From JALORV01 sp963766365 (lineage in GTDB: Bacteria > Pseudomonadota > Gammaproteobacteria > Burkholderiales > Burkholderiaceae_F), in NCBI GenBank assembly GCA_963766365.1, contig CAVXZK010000012.1:1-64000 (forward strand): a stretch of 64,000 nt of DNA, in the 5' to 3' direction. The notes below the pieces were generated by a model. The model ran no database searches and had not been told where the DNA came from. It saw only the letters and a program-made list of their open reading frames with translations. The position numbers and the translations under genes were made by a program. This document shows, piece after piece, positions 18,153 to 27,238 of the stretch; position 1 is the first letter of the stretch; each line of letters opens with the position of its first letter.

Positions 18153-18491
18153 ATGAGGCTGCTGGCATGGCTGGTGAAGATCGGCTTCTTCCTGCTGGTG
18201 CTCTGGTTCGCTCTCAAGAACACGACACCCGTCCCGGTACGCCTCACCGCGACGGTCACCTGGGACCATGTGCCGCTGATCCTCGTGATGCTGGCCTGCG
18301 TCGCGGTTGGCGCGTTGCTCGGCGCTCTCGCGCTGGCGCTGCCGATCTATCGCATGCGACGGGAAGTCACCACCCTGAGGCAACAGGCGCCGGTTCCCGT
18401 GGGAGCCGAACTTGTCGCGGACCGGATGACTTCCGCAGCGCGCCAGTCCGGTGCCGTGGCCGAGGTGGCGGGCGAGACCGGGCGGCGCTGA
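18153..18491 (+). CDS. lapA: Lipopolysaccharide assembly protein LapA (DUF1049)
   Basis: Inner-membrane partner of LapB. It has 112 residues with two membrane helices (LLAWLVKIGFFLLVLWFAL and VPLILVMLACVAVGALLGALALALPIY) joined by the family loop KNTTPVPVRLTATVTWDHVPL, then a charged cytoplasmic tail. The start ATG 18153 has CCGGAGGTGA in front. A possible -10 box TACAAT lies at 18112-18117, without a recognisable -35. lapB follows directly (stop at 18491, start at 18492). Confidence 0.88.
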   Translation: MRLLAWLVKIGFFLLVLWFALKNTTPVPVRLTATVTWDHVPLILVMLACVAVGALLGALALALPIYRMRREVTTLRQQAPVPVGAELVADRMTSAARQSGAVAEVAGETGRR

Positions 18492-19661
18492 ATGGAGTTC
18501 GAGCTCTGGTACCTGGTCGCCCTCCCGCTGGTCTTCGCGGCGGGCTGGTTCGGCCGTGGTTTCGAATCACGAACGCGCGCCACCGACAACGCGGCGCTGC
18601 CACGCTCGTATTTTCGTGGACTGAACCTGCTGCTCAATGACCAGCACGACAAGGCTATCGATGCCTTCATCGAGGTGGTCAAGCTTGACCCGGAAACGAT
18701 CGAGTTGCATCACGCCCTGGGAAACCTGTTCCGTCGGCGCGGCGAGTTCGACCGTGCCGTTCGCATTCACACCCACCTGCTGAATCGAGCTGATCTGCCG
18801 GCGCGTGAACGGTCGCGGGCGCTCGCCGAACTGGGCCAGGACTACCTGAAGGGTGGCCTCCTCGACCGCGCAGAGGACGCATTCACTCGCCTGCTCGAGG
18901 ACCGCGACCACCGGTTCGACGCGCTGCGCGCGCTGCTGCGGATCTTCCAGATGGAACGGGAGTGGATCAAGGCGATCGACTGCGCCCGGCTGCTAGAGCG
19001 TGAGGCGGGAGAGAGCCACCAGACTGCGATTGCGCACTACTACTGTGAAGTCGCAGAGGCTGCGGTGGCGGCCGGCCGCCTCGACGATGCGCAGCGCGCA
19101 ATCGATGATTCTCTGGCGGCAGACCGCAAGTCGGTGCGAGCCATCATCCTGGCCGGCGACCTTGCTGCGCGCCGAGGTGATGCTGACGGTGCGCTCAGGC
19201 TCTGGCAGCGGGTCGAAGCGACCTCGCGGGATCACCTGCCGTTGATCGCCTCCAAGGTCACCGCGACGCTCGACCAGCTGCAACGGCGTGGCGAAGCGCT
19301 CAACTGGCTTCGACGGGCGCTGCTCGATGCGCCCTCGATCGACCTGCTCGATGCGGCCTATGGCCGCACGACCGAGTGGGAAGGGCCCGCGGCCGCCGAG
19401 TTGCTGGTGGCCGACGAGCTGAAGCGACATCCGTCGCTGCTCGGTTTTGAGCGCCTTGCAGAAGCCCGGCTCGCGCTGAATCCGGGCGACGAGGAACTGT
19501 CGTCGATGAGTGCGCTGCTCAAGGGCCATGCGCGCAAGCTGGCGCGCTACCGTTGCAGCAAGTGTGGCTTCCGCACGCGGGAGTATCACTGGAACTGCCC
19601 CGGCTGCAGTGGCTGGGACACCTACCCGCCGCGACGCATCGAGGAACTGGACAGCGCCTGA
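18492..19661 (+). CDS. lapB: Lipopolysaccharide assembly protein LapB (YciM)
   Basis: LapB adjusts LPS synthesis by helping FtsH degrade LpxC in E. coli. It has 389 residues. An N-terminal anchor helix (LWYLVALPLVFAAGWFGRG) is followed by about nine TPR-like repeats (FRGLNLLLNDQHDKAIDAFIEVVKLDP is the first). The C-terminal rubredoxin-like metal site has four cysteines in C-x2-C (YRCSKCGF) and C-x2-C (NCPGCSGW). Both features define the family. It sits immediately behind lapA and overlaps the start of cysM by one base (TGATG). Confidence 0.93.
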   Translation: MEFELWYLVALPLVFAAGWFGRGFESRTRATDNAALPRSYFRGLNLLLNDQHDKAIDAFIEVVKLDPETIELHHALGNLFRRRGEFDRAVRIHTHLLNRADLPARERSRALAELGQDYLKGGLLDRAEDAFTRLLEDRDHRFDALRALLRIFQMEREWIKAIDCARLLEREAGESHQTAIAHYYCEVAEAAVAAGRLDDAQRAIDDSLAADRKSVRAIILAGDLAARRGDADGALRLWQRVEATSRDHLPLIASKVTATLDQLQRRGEALNWLRRALLDAPSIDLLDAAYGRTTEWEGPAAAELLVADELKRHPSLLGFERLAEARLALNPGDEELSSMSALLKGHARKLARYRCSKCGFRTREYHWNCPGCSGWDTYPPRRIEELDSA

Positions 19662-20581
19662 TGGACCGCGATCGGTTATCGCTGCCGACGATCGACCAGA
19701 CCATCGGCAATACGCCGCTGGTTCGGCTGCAGCGCCTGACTGGCGATGAAAACGCGCGGCGTGGCAACGTGATCCTCGGCAAGCTCGAGGGCAACAACCC
19801 CGGTGGCTCAGTCAAGGACCGGCCGGCGTACTCGATGATCAAGCGCGCCGAAGAGCGGGGCGAAATCCGGCCCGGCGATCGGTTGATCGAGGCCACCAGC
19901 GGCAACACCGGGATTGCGCTCGCGATGATCGCGGCGATGAAGGGCTACCGGATGACGCTGATCATGCCGGACAATCTGAGCAGCGAGCGGCGTGCCAGCA
20001 TGGCCGCGTATGGCGCCGAGCTGATCCTCACGCCGGCCGCCAAGGGTGGCATGGAATACGCACGCGACCTGGCGATGCAGATGCAGGCCGAAGGCCAGGG
20101 CCGGGTGCTCGACCAGTTCGCCAATCCTGATAACCCGCGCGCGCATTACGAGACGACGGGTCCGGAGATCTTGCGCGATACCGACGGCCGGATCACGCAC
20201 TTCGTCAGTGCGATGGGCACTACCGGCACCATCATGGGCGCCGGCCGGTATCTGAAGGAACGCAACGCGGCGATCCAGGTCATCGGCGCGCAGCCGGCTG
20301 AAGGCTCGCAGATCCCCGGCATACGCAAATGGGCCGACGCGTACCTGCCCCGCATCTACGATCCCCAGGGAGTCGACCGGCTGGAGTACGTGACTCAGGC
20401 CGAGGCCGAAGCGATGGCGCGTCGCCTGGCGGCTGACGAGGGCATCAGCTGCGGGCCGTCCGCCGCGGGTGCGTGCATCATCGCGCTGCGCGTTGCGGCC
20501 GAGGTGGAGAACGCAACGATCGTCTTTGTCGTCTGCGACCGCGGTGATCGCTATCTCAGCACGGGTCTCTTCGGCGTCTGA
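19661..20581 (+). CDS. cysM: Cysteine synthase B
   Basis: PLP enzyme that makes cysteine (or S-sulfocysteine from thiosulfate) from O-acetylserine. It has 306 residues. PLP lysine lies in NNPGGSVKDRPA (about residue 46); the phosphate- and substrate-binding loops are EATSGNTGIALAMIAA and SAMGTTGTIMGAGRYL. The insert RKWADAYLPRIYDPQGVDRLEYV is typical of CysM, not CysK. The gene is coupled to lapB. Its last 31 bases overlap in antisense the end of another PLP enzyme of the same superfamily. Confidence 0.93.
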   Translation: MDRDRLSLPTIDQTIGNTPLVRLQRLTGDENARRGNVILGKLEGNNPGGSVKDRPAYSMIKRAEERGEIRPGDRLIEATSGNTGIALAMIAAMKGYRMTLIMPDNLSSERRASMAAYGAELILTPAAKGGMEYARDLAMQMQAEGQGRVLDQFANPDNPRAHYETTGPEILRDTDGRITHFVSAMGTTGTIMGAGRYLKERNAAIQVIGAQPAEGSQIPGIRKWADAYLPRIYDPQGVDRLEYVTQAEAEAMARRLAADEGISCGPSAAGACIIALRVAAEVENATIVFVVCDRGDRYLSTGLFGV

Positions 20582-21672
20582 CGCTTCACGCGCGGTACCG
20601 ACCACCGTCCGGTTTCCCAGAAGCGTTCCAGCGCAGTGCGCGGTGCCGCGATATCGAAGCCCTGGCTGCGCAGCCAGTCGTCGTCATAGCAGGTGCCGAG
20701 GTAGCGCTCGCCGCCATCACAGAGCAGCGTAACAACGACACCGGGTTGCCGCGCCCGTTTCATCTCAGACAGAAGTTCGGCACAGGCAATCAGCGCGGTA
20801 CCGGTCGACGGACCGACCTTGCGGCCGAGGACTTTCTCCAGGAACCGCGCCGCGGCGAACGACGCAGCGTCGGGCACGCGGATCGAACGGTCGATGACGT
20901 TGCGATTGAAGCTGGGCTCGACGCGTGGCCGGCCGATGCCCTCGATGCGGGACGCCGTCGCAATGGTGAGCGACGCATCGCCTTGCGCGCAGTAATCGTG
21001 GAAAACCGAGTTTTCCGGGTCAGCCAGGCAGATGCGGGTCGGGTGGCAGCGCAGTCGCACATAGCGTCCGAGCGTCGCACAGGTCCCGCCGGTGCCCGCG
21101 CCGACCACGATCCACGACGGCACCGCAAACGGCTCTTCCCTCATCTGCTGGAAGATCGAGTCGGCAATGTTGTTGTTGCCGCGCCAGTCGGTCGCACGCT
21201 CCGCGTAGGTGAACTGGTCCATGTAGTGGCCGCCCAGGCGCCGTGCCAGTGCAGCGGCCTCGGCATACACCGCGGAAGGGGAGTCGACCAGATGACAGCG
21301 GCCGCCGTGAAACTCGATCACGGCGATCTTTTCCGGTGAGGTCAGGCGCGGCATCACCGCGACGAACGGCACGCCGATCAGTCGTGCGAAGTACGCCTCC
21401 GACACGGCAGTCGAACCGGAGGAGGCCTCCACGACCGTCGTGCGCGGGCCGATCAGGCCATTGCACAGTCCGTAAAGAAACAGCGAGCGCGCCAGGCGAT
21501 GCTTCAGGCTGCCGGTTGGATGGACCGACTCGTCCTTCAGATACAGCGGAGCGCCGGGAATGCCCGGGATTTCGACGCGCAGGAGGTGAGTGTCAGCCGA
21601 GCGAGCGAAATCCGCGTCGATGCGGCGGACGGCCTCGTCACACCACGATCTCAACGAATCGGTGCGCTGCAC
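20551..21672 (-). CDS. PLP-dependent cysteine synthase-family protein (Cds1-like cysteine desulfhydrase)
   Basis: A 373-residue fold-type II PLP enzyme. PLP lysine is in HPTGSLKHRLARSL, the substrate loop is EASSGSTAVSEAYFAR, and the glycine loop is VVGAGTGGTCATLGRY. The motif FTYAERATDWRGNNNIADSIFQQM and the C-terminal GGERYLGTCYDDDWL are features of the group annotated PLP-dependent cysteine synthase family, whose studied member Cds1 releases H2S from cysteine. It could therefore oppose the convergent cysM. The start is GTG 21672, 12 bases after the fumarase stop, so it is in the UPF0114-fum-cds operon. Substrate is inferred from family only. Confidence 0.82.
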   Translation of the reverse strand: MQRTDSLRSWCDEAVRRIDADFARSADTHLLRVEIPGIPGAPLYLKDESVHPTGSLKHRLARSLFLYGLCNGLIGPRTTVVEASSGSTAVSEAYFARLIGVPFVAVMPRLTSPEKIAVIEFHGGRCHLVDSPSAVYAEAAALARRLGGHYMDQFTYAERATDWRGNNNIADSIFQQMREEPFAVPSWIVVGAGTGGTCATLGRYVRLRCHPTRICLADPENSVFHDYCAQGDASLTIATASRIEGIGRPRVEPSFNRNVIDRSIRVPDAASFAAARFLEKVLGRKVGPSTGTALIACAELLSEMKRARQPGVVVTLLCDGGERYLGTCYDDDWLRSQGFDIAAPRTALERFWETGRWSVPRVKRQTPKRPVLR

Positions 21673-21684
21673 GGCTGCCGGAGT

Positions 21685-23208
21685 TCAGGCGGCTGCGACC
21701 GGAATCTTGCCGATCTTCGCCTGCCACTCCTGCGGGCCGGTCTGGTGCACCGAGGTGCCGTCGGCGCTCACCGCGACAGTGACCGGCATGTCCTTCACGT
21801 CGAACTCGTAGATCGCTTCCATGCCGAGATCGTTGAAACCGACGACTTTCGCGCCCTTGATCGCCTTGGCCACGAGGTAGGCGGCGCCGCCAACGGCCAT
21901 GAGGTAGGCGCTCTTGTGCTTGCGAATCGCCTCGATCGCCACCGGCCCGCGCTCGGCCTTGCCGATCATCGCGATCAGCCCGGTCTGCGACAGCATCATT
22001 TCGGTGAACTTGTCCATGCGGGTGGCGGTGGTCGGGCCGGCGGGGCCCATCACTTCATCCCGCACCGGGTCGACCGGGCCGACGTAGTAGATCACCCGGT
22101 TCGTGAAATCCACCGGCAGCTTCTCACCCTTGGCCAGCATGTCCTGGATGCGCTTGTGGGCGGCATCGCGGCCGGTCAGCATCTTGCCATTCAGCAGCAG
22201 GGTCTGGCCCGGCTTCCACAACGCGACCTCTTCCTTCGTCAGCGTGTCGAGGTTCACGCGCGTGCTCTTCTGCGCGTCGGGCTGCCAGTTCACTTTCGGC
22301 CAGCTGTCAAGCGACGGGGGCTCCAGGTACGCGGGCCCTGAGCCGTCGAGCACGAAGTGCGCGTGGCGTGTGGCGGCGCAGTTCGGGATCATCGCCACCG
22401 GCTTGCTGGCCGCATGCGTCGGGTACATCCTGACCTTCACGTCGAGGACGGTAGAAAGTCCTCCAAGCCCCTGCGCACCGATGCCGAGTGCGTTGACTTT
22501 CTCGTACAGCTCGACGCGCAACTTCTCGACATCGCTCTTTGGGCCGCGCTTCAGCAGGTCGGACATGTCGATGTCCTCCATCAGCGCTTCCTTCGCCATC
22601 GTCATCGCCTTCTCGGCGGTACCGCCGATACCGATGCCCAGCATCCCGGGAGGACACCAGCCGGCGCCCATCGTCGGCACGGTCTTCATCACCCAGTCGA
22701 CAATCGAATCGCTGGGATTGAGCATGACGAACTTGCTCTTGTTCTCCGAGCCTCCGCCCTTGGCGGCGACCATCACGTCGACCGTGTCGCCCGGCACGAT
22801 CTGCACATTGATGACCGCGGGCGTGTTGTCCTTGGTGTTCTTGCGGCCGAATTCCGGCGGATCCACGACCGACGCCCGGAGGACGTTGTCGGGGTTCAGG
22901 TAGCCCTGCCGCACCCCGGCGTTGATGGCGTCTTCGAGCGAGCCGGTGAATCCATCCCAGCGGACGTTCATGCCCACCTTCAGAAACACGTTGACGATGC
23001 CGGTGTCCTGGCAGATCGGCCGATGCCCTTCGGCGCACATGCGCGAGTTGGTCAGGATCTGCGCGATCGCGTCCTTGGCTGCCGCGCTCTGCTCGGCCTC
23101 GTACGCGCTCGCGAGGTGGCTGATGTAGTCGGCCGGGTGGTAGTAGCTGATGTACTGCAGTGCGGCCGCGACACTTTCGATCAGATCGGCCTGGCGGATG
23201 GTGGTCAT
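21685..23208 (-). CDS. Fumarate hydratase, class I (Fe-S)
   Basis: Iron-sulfur fumarase of the TCA cycle interconverting fumarate and malate. It has 507 residues with alpha and beta parts in one chain. Iron-sulfur ligands are visible in CQDTG (about residue 66), PNCAATRHAHF and GAGWCPPGMLGIGIGG. The C-terminal beta part includes VGPAGPTTATRMDKF and KIPVAAA. Class I enzymes are oxygen sensitive. It starts at ATG 23208, six bases after the UPF0114 gene, and is followed after 12 bases by the Cds1-like gene. H2S from the latter could bear on Fe-S metabolism, but this is speculation. Confidence 0.94.
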   Translation of the reverse strand: MTTIRQADLIESVAAALQYISYYHPADYISHLASAYEAEQSAAAKDAIAQILTNSRMCAEGHRPICQDTGIVNVFLKVGMNVRWDGFTGSLEDAINAGVRQGYLNPDNVLRASVVDPPEFGRKNTKDNTPAVINVQIVPGDTVDVMVAAKGGGSENKSKFVMLNPSDSIVDWVMKTVPTMGAGWCPPGMLGIGIGGTAEKAMTMAKEALMEDIDMSDLLKRGPKSDVEKLRVELYEKVNALGIGAQGLGGLSTVLDVKVRMYPTHAASKPVAMIPNCAATRHAHFVLDGSGPAYLEPPSLDSWPKVNWQPDAQKSTRVNLDTLTKEEVALWKPGQTLLLNGKMLTGRDAAHKRIQDMLAKGEKLPVDFTNRVIYYVGPVDPVRDEVMGPAGPTTATRMDKFTEMMLSQTGLIAMIGKAERGPVAIEAIRKHKSAYLMAVGGAAYLVAKAIKGAKVVGFNDLGMEAIYEFDVKDMPVTVAVSADGTSVHQTGPQEWQAKIGKIPVAAA

Positions 23209-23214
23209 GGGTGC

Positions 23215-23871
23215 CTATTCGTGAGAAACACGGCCGTCCCTGGACTTCACTGGTTTGAACATGATGCGGTCAGTCGCCGCGATGGCCATGGCCGAGAGCA
23301 GGAAAGTGATGTGGATCGCGGTCTGGGCGATCAGCACCTTGTCCGAGTAGTTGGCTGCGTTGATGAAGGTCTTCAGCAGGTGGATCGAGCTTATCCCGAT
23401 GATGGCGGTCGCCAGTTTGACCTTGAGCACACTTGCGTTGACGTGCGACAGCCACTCGGGCTGGTCGGGGTGCTTTTCGAGATACATGCGCGAGACGAAG
23501 GTCTCGTAGCCGCCGACGATGACCATGATCAGCAGGTTCGAGATCATCACCACGTCGATCAGCGCCAGTACCACCAGCATGATGATGGTCTCGTTCAGAC
23601 CGGTCGGCAGGGCATCGGACTTGTATCCGATGCTGGTGACGAGCTGCTGCAGCGCCTGTTCGCTGCCGAACGCGGCCTCGACCAAGTGCGCCAGCTCGAC
23701 CCAGAAGTGCCAGACGTAGACGACCTGCGCGACGATCAGTCCGGCATAGAGAGGCAGCTGCAGCCAGCGGCTGGCGAAGATCAGCCGTGGCAGCGGTGGA
23801 ATCGGTCGGACGTTGGCAGCTTCGGCGGGGGGCAGGGCCATGTGGGCTTCGGGAGGGTCGAAACGCGTCAT
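23215..23871 (-). CDS. UPF0114 / TIGR00645 family membrane protein (YqhA-like)
   Basis: A 218-residue inner-membrane protein of unknown function. Four hydrophobic helices are visible: LPLYAGLIVAQVVYVWHFWV, NETIIMLVVLALIDVVMISNLLIMVIVG, VKLATAIIGISSIHLLKTFI and AQTAIHITFLLSAMAIAATD. The family core GGYETFVSRM and the final helix pattern match YqhA. It is the first gene of the minus-strand operon with fumarase and the Cds1-like enzyme. The 226 bases between it and htpX must hold two divergent promoters; an A/T-rich patch attctaattag (23872-23882) lies just upstream of this start. Confidence 0.85.
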   Translation of the reverse strand: MTRFDPPEAHMALPPAEAANVRPIPPLPRLIFASRWLQLPLYAGLIVAQVVYVWHFWVELAHLVEAAFGSEQALQQLVTSIGYKSDALPTGLNETIIMLVVLALIDVVMISNLLIMVIVGGYETFVSRMYLEKHPDQPEWLSHVNASVLKVKLATAIIGISSIHLLKTFINAANYSDKVLIAQTAIHITFLLSAMAIAATDRIMFKPVKSRDGRVSHE

Positions 23872-24097
23872 TCTAATTAGCCGGCGATGCCAGCTCCGGC
23901 GCGTCGACTTGAGTTACGCGCGTGCGCCTCCATATTTGGAACGTTTGCCGGGGTGTCCGGCTCAACCTATTGATTCACAAGGGATATTCCGAGGACTTGG
24001 CGATGTAGTCGTGGGGACAAACGTGAATAGTGAATTGCGCCGCCGATTGGCTAGACTCTCGCGCGGTTTCTGACTGTCCAACCTTTCTGGAGAACCT

Positions 24098-24982
24098 ATG
24101 AAACGTATCGCTCTGTTCGTGTTGACGAACCTTGCGATCATGATCGTCCTGATGTTGTTCCTGACCGTCCTCTCGGCGGTCTTCGGGATCAACTTCAACC
24201 TTGGCGGTCGCACGCTCGATATCGGGCCGCTCGCGATCTTTTCCCTCGTCGTGGGCTTCACCGGCGCGTTCATCTCGCTGCTGATGTCCAAGCCGATGGC
24301 CAAGTGGAGCACGGGTGCGCAGGTGATCCGTCAGCCGTCGAATGCGATGGAATCGTGGCTCGTTGACACCGTGCGCCGCCATGCTGACAAGGCTGGCATC
24401 GGCATGCCCGAGGTCGCGGTTTACGACGGGGACCCGAACGCTTTCGCGACGGGTGCCTTCAAGAACTCCGCGCTGGTGGCGGTCTCGACCGGCCTGCTGC
24501 AGTCGATGAGCAAGGAAGAAGTCGAGGCGGTGCTCGCGCACGAGATCTCGCACATCTCGAACGGCGACATGGTGACGATGACGCTGCTGCAGGGCGTGAT
24601 GAACACCTTTGTAGTGTTCCTTTCGCGGGTGGTCGGCTACTTCGTCGACCGTGTACTGCTGCGCAACGAGAGCGATGCGCCCGGGATCGGCTACTTCGTG
24701 ACGACGATCGTGCTCGATATCGCACTCGGCTTTTTGGCCGCGATCATCGTCGCCTGGTTCTCACGCCGTCGCGAGTTCCGTGCCGATGCGGGCGCTACTG
24801 CCCTGATGGGGTCGAACCGCCCGATGATCAATGCGCTGGCACGCCTCGGTGGGCTGCAACCGGGCCAACTGCCGAAGCAGGTGCAGACGATGGGCATCTC
24901 GGGCGCGGGCGGCATGATGGCGCTGTTCTCGAGCCATCCGCCGATCGAGCAGCGCATCGCGGCGCTGCAGGCGGCACGCTAA
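24098..24982 (+). CDS. htpX: Membrane zinc metalloprotease HtpX
   Basis: M48-family protease of the inner membrane that degrades misfolded membrane proteins. It has 294 residues, full length. Two N-terminal helices (ALFVLTNLAIMIVLMLFLTVLSAVF and IFSLVVGFTGAFISLLM) precede the zinc site HEISH around residue 148 with the third ligand Glu in RREFRADAGA. Two more hydrophobic segments flank it. ATG 24098 has CTGGAGAAC ahead. Stress control by sigma-32 or CpxR is known in E. coli, but I see no clear matching promoter here. An intrinsic terminator follows. Confidence 0.95.
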   Translation: MKRIALFVLTNLAIMIVLMLFLTVLSAVFGINFNLGGRTLDIGPLAIFSLVVGFTGAFISLLMSKPMAKWSTGAQVIRQPSNAMESWLVDTVRRHADKAGIGMPEVAVYDGDPNAFATGAFKNSALVAVSTGLLQSMSKEEVEAVLAHEISHISNGDMVTMTLLQGVMNTFVVFLSRVVGYFVDRVLLRNESDAPGIGYFVTTIVLDIALGFLAAIIVAWFSRRREFRADAGATALMGSNRPMINALARLGGLQPGQLPKQVQTMGISGAGGMMALFSSHPPIEQRIAALQAAR

Positions 24983-25001
24983 GCCTGCAGGTTTCAAATG
25001 G

Positions 25002-25030
25002 AACGGCCGGGTCCTCCCGGCCGTTTTTTT
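25002..25030 (+). terminator. Intrinsic terminator after htpX
   Basis: The stem AACGGCCGGG / CCCGGCCGTT (with a 4-base TCCT loop) is followed by a T-run. It lies about 20 bases after the htpX stop. Confidence 0.9.
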
Positions 25031-25095
25031 TGTATTCGGCCCGGCTGCGGCGCGGATTTGCGTGACAATTGCCGCCGTTCGTTGGGGAGGGGCGG

Positions 25096-25836
25096 GTGGA
25101 AACAGCCAAGGTCGGGCACCACGTTTCACTGGGCCGATGGGAGCCTTTCATCGAGGCGCTGGTCGTTGCCAACCTGGTTGCGTTGGCGTTCGAGACCTTG
25201 CCCAGCCTGTCGCAGTTCTGGCGTGAGGCGCTGTGGGCGTTCGAGGTCTTCTGCGCCGCGGTCTACACGGTCGAATACGGGATCCGACTGTTCCTGGCCC
25301 GACCGCGCTGGAAGTACGTCACCTCGTTCTACGGAATCATCGACCTGCTGGCGATCCTGCCGTTCTACCTGATGGCGGCGTTCAACTTGCAGGCCGTGCG
25401 GGCGTTCCGGCTCCTGCGGCTCCTGCGGCTCTTCAAGCTGGTTCGCTACACCCACGCGGTTGAACGATTCCATCGTGCGTTTCTGATTGCACGCGACGAC
25501 CTCGTGCTGTTCGGTGTCGTTGCCCTGATCGTGCTGTACCTGTCCGGCATCGGTATTTACCACTTCGAGCACGACGCGCAGCCGGAAAAGTTCACCTCGG
25601 TGTTCGACAGCCTGTGGTGGGCGGTCGCGACGCTGACCACCGTCGGGTATGGCGACATCTATCCGATCACGCTTGGAGGACGGCTGTTTACCTTCATCGT
25701 CCTGGTGCTCGGGCTCGGCTTCATCGCGGTGCCCTCGGGTCTTTTCGCGTCGGCACTTTCGCGCATACGAGCGGAGGAGGTGGCGCAGCGCGATGCCGCG
25801 ACCGAGAAGGCAGTCGAGCGCCACTGGTCGGACTGA
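25096..25836 (+). CDS. Voltage-gated-type potassium channel
   Basis: A 246-residue ion channel with six membrane segments. The S4-like segment VRAFRLLRLLRLFKLVRYTHAVERFHRAF has regularly spaced arginines, and the pore loop carries the K+ selectivity filter TTVGYGD with YPIT after it. The C-terminus is short and lacks the RCK/TrkA domain found in E. coli Kch. This is like KvAP and similar bacterial Kv channels. I chose GTG 25096, which follows GGGGAGGGGC, over a TTG further upstream. The stop codon sits in the loop of a 7-bp inverted repeat and faces the MATE gene end to end. Confidence 0.88.
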   Translation: METAKVGHHVSLGRWEPFIEALVVANLVALAFETLPSLSQFWREALWAFEVFCAAVYTVEYGIRLFLARPRWKYVTSFYGIIDLLAILPFYLMAAFNLQAVRAFRLLRLLRLFKLVRYTHAVERFHRAFLIARDDLVLFGVVALIVLYLSGIGIYHFEHDAQPEKFTSVFDSLWWAVATLTTVGYGDIYPITLGGRLFTFIVLVLGLGFIAVPSGLFASALSRIRAEEVAQRDAATEKAVERHWSD

Positions 25837-25843
25837 GTCCGAC
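25827..25843. repeat. Inverted repeat spanning the kch-like stop codon
   Basis: GTCGGAC (25827-25833) and GTCCGAC (25837-25843) are perfect complements with the TGA stop as loop. The right arm also touches the stop of the convergent MATE gene. There is no T-run. It may limit read-through between the two converging genes. Confidence 0.4.
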
Positions 25844-27213
25844 TACTGCCCGGCAGCGCGACGGTTCGACTCCATCGCGGTGAGCGCGACCAGCGCCACC
25901 GCCGTGATGGCGAGGGCAACGGCCGCCGCCTCCCAGAATCCGAGAGCGCCGCGTGGCGGGCCGAAGGGGGTGGTGCTGAACGCCACCCACGCACCGCCGC
26001 CCAGCCCCAGTCCCCACAGCGTCACACCGTAGATCACCATCGGCCAGAACGTCTGGCGATAACCGCGCAGCACGAAGCTGCCCATGCCCTGTGCCGCGTC
26101 GAAGACGTGAAACAGCGCGGCGACACCGAGCAGCGAGAGGGCCATCGCCGCCACGGCCGGGTCAACGGTGTACAGGCGCACGATCGGTTCGCGCAGCAGC
26201 CAGAGCAGCCCGGCCGCAACGACCGCAATCGACATCGCCAGTCGGAAGCCCCGGACGGTGGCGCTGCGGGCCACACGCGGCGCGCCGCTGCCGAGTGATT
26301 GGGCCACCAGTACGCTGGTCGCAATGCCAAGAGAAAGTGGAACCATGAAAAGCAGCGCGACAAGGTTCGCGACGATCTGGTGGGCGGCGACGGGCACGGC
26401 CCCCAGGCGGGCGATCAGTACCGCCATCAAAGTGAAGCTCGTCACCTCGAACAACGTGGACAAGCCGATCGGGATGCCAAGCTTGAGCAACTCGCGCTGG
26501 CTCGCCCACCTCGGTCCATGGGCTGTGGTGCTGCGGAAGCGATCGTAGAAGGCGTCGAAGCGCCAGATCGCCAAGCTCATTCCAAGCGCAAGCCAGGCAA
26601 GGAGAGCGGTGGACACCCCGGCTCCCGCGCCACCCATTGGCTCGATGGGTCCCCAGCCGTACATGAACACCGCATTGAGGGGCACCTTGAGCGAGAGGAT
26701 GGTGAGATTGATGACCATCGTCACCTTGGGACGTGACACTGCGGCGTTCAGCGCCACGAAGACGCGTGTCGCGAGTGCTGCCGGCAGGCCGAAGGCCACG
26801 GCCTGCAGGTAAGTCGACACGATGCCGGCGACGCGGCCATCCACAGCGGCGAGACGAGTCCAGAAACCGGTCGCAAGCAGACATGGCAGTGCCAGCAACA
26901 ACAGCAAGCCTGACAGCCAGAGCGCCTGCTGCAGATCGTCGCCGATCGCCCGCCAGCGGTGTGCTCCATAGTGGTGGCCGGCGATCGGCGAAAGCGCCTG
27001 CAGCACCGCCATGAAGCCGATGTAGACAGTGATGTAGATGCTCGCGGCGACCGCGATACCCGCCATGTCGTCTGCAGAGAGGCGTCCGGCCATCACGGCG
27101 TCGATCGTGCCGTTGCCGACGACCGCGAGGTTGGCTAACAGCAGCGGCCAGGCGAGCCTGAAGATCGCCGACGTCGAAGCGTCCGGCGGCGTCGGCCGCA
27201 ATTCCGGGAGCAT
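25843..27213 (-). CDS. MATE family multidrug/cation efflux transporter
   Basis: A 456-residue exporter with 12 predicted membrane helices in two halves, using a Na+ or H+ gradient. N-terminal motifs LAWPLLLANLAVVGNGTIDAVMAGRLSADDMAGIAVAASIY and LQALSPIAGHHYGA are those of NorM-type proteins, repeated in the second half as LKLGIPIGLSTLFEVTSFTLMAVLIARLGAVPVAAHQI. I chose ATG 27213 (MLPELRPTP); an upstream extension would run into the preceding gene. It follows the ArnT-like gene by 25 bases on the same strand. Confidence 0.88.
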   Translation of the reverse strand: MLPELRPTPPDASTSAIFRLAWPLLLANLAVVGNGTIDAVMAGRLSADDMAGIAVAASIYITVYIGFMAVLQALSPIAGHHYGAHRWRAIGDDLQQALWLSGLLLLLALPCLLATGFWTRLAAVDGRVAGIVSTYLQAVAFGLPAALATRVFVALNAAVSRPKVTMVINLTILSLKVPLNAVFMYGWGPIEPMGGAGAGVSTALLAWLALGMSLAIWRFDAFYDRFRSTTAHGPRWASQRELLKLGIPIGLSTLFEVTSFTLMAVLIARLGAVPVAAHQIVANLVALLFMVPLSLGIATSVLVAQSLGSGAPRVARSATVRGFRLAMSIAVVAAGLLWLLREPIVRLYTVDPAVAAMALSLLGVAALFHVFDAAQGMGSFVLRGYRQTFWPMVIYGVTLWGLGLGGGAWVAFSTTPFGPPRGALGFWEAAAVALAITAVALVALTAMESNRRAAGQ

Positions 27214-27238
27214 CGATGCTACGTGGGCAGAGTGCGCT

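Noticed and set aside
22357..23880. A 507-codon plus-strand frame opposite fumarase and the UPF0114 gene
   Set aside because: It is a codon-bias shadow. The minus-strand products are full-length known proteins.
24029..24057. A sigma-70 or heat-shock promoter before htpX
   Set aside because: TTGCGC and TAGACT are only 11 bases apart, too close, and no sigma-32 consensus could be made out.
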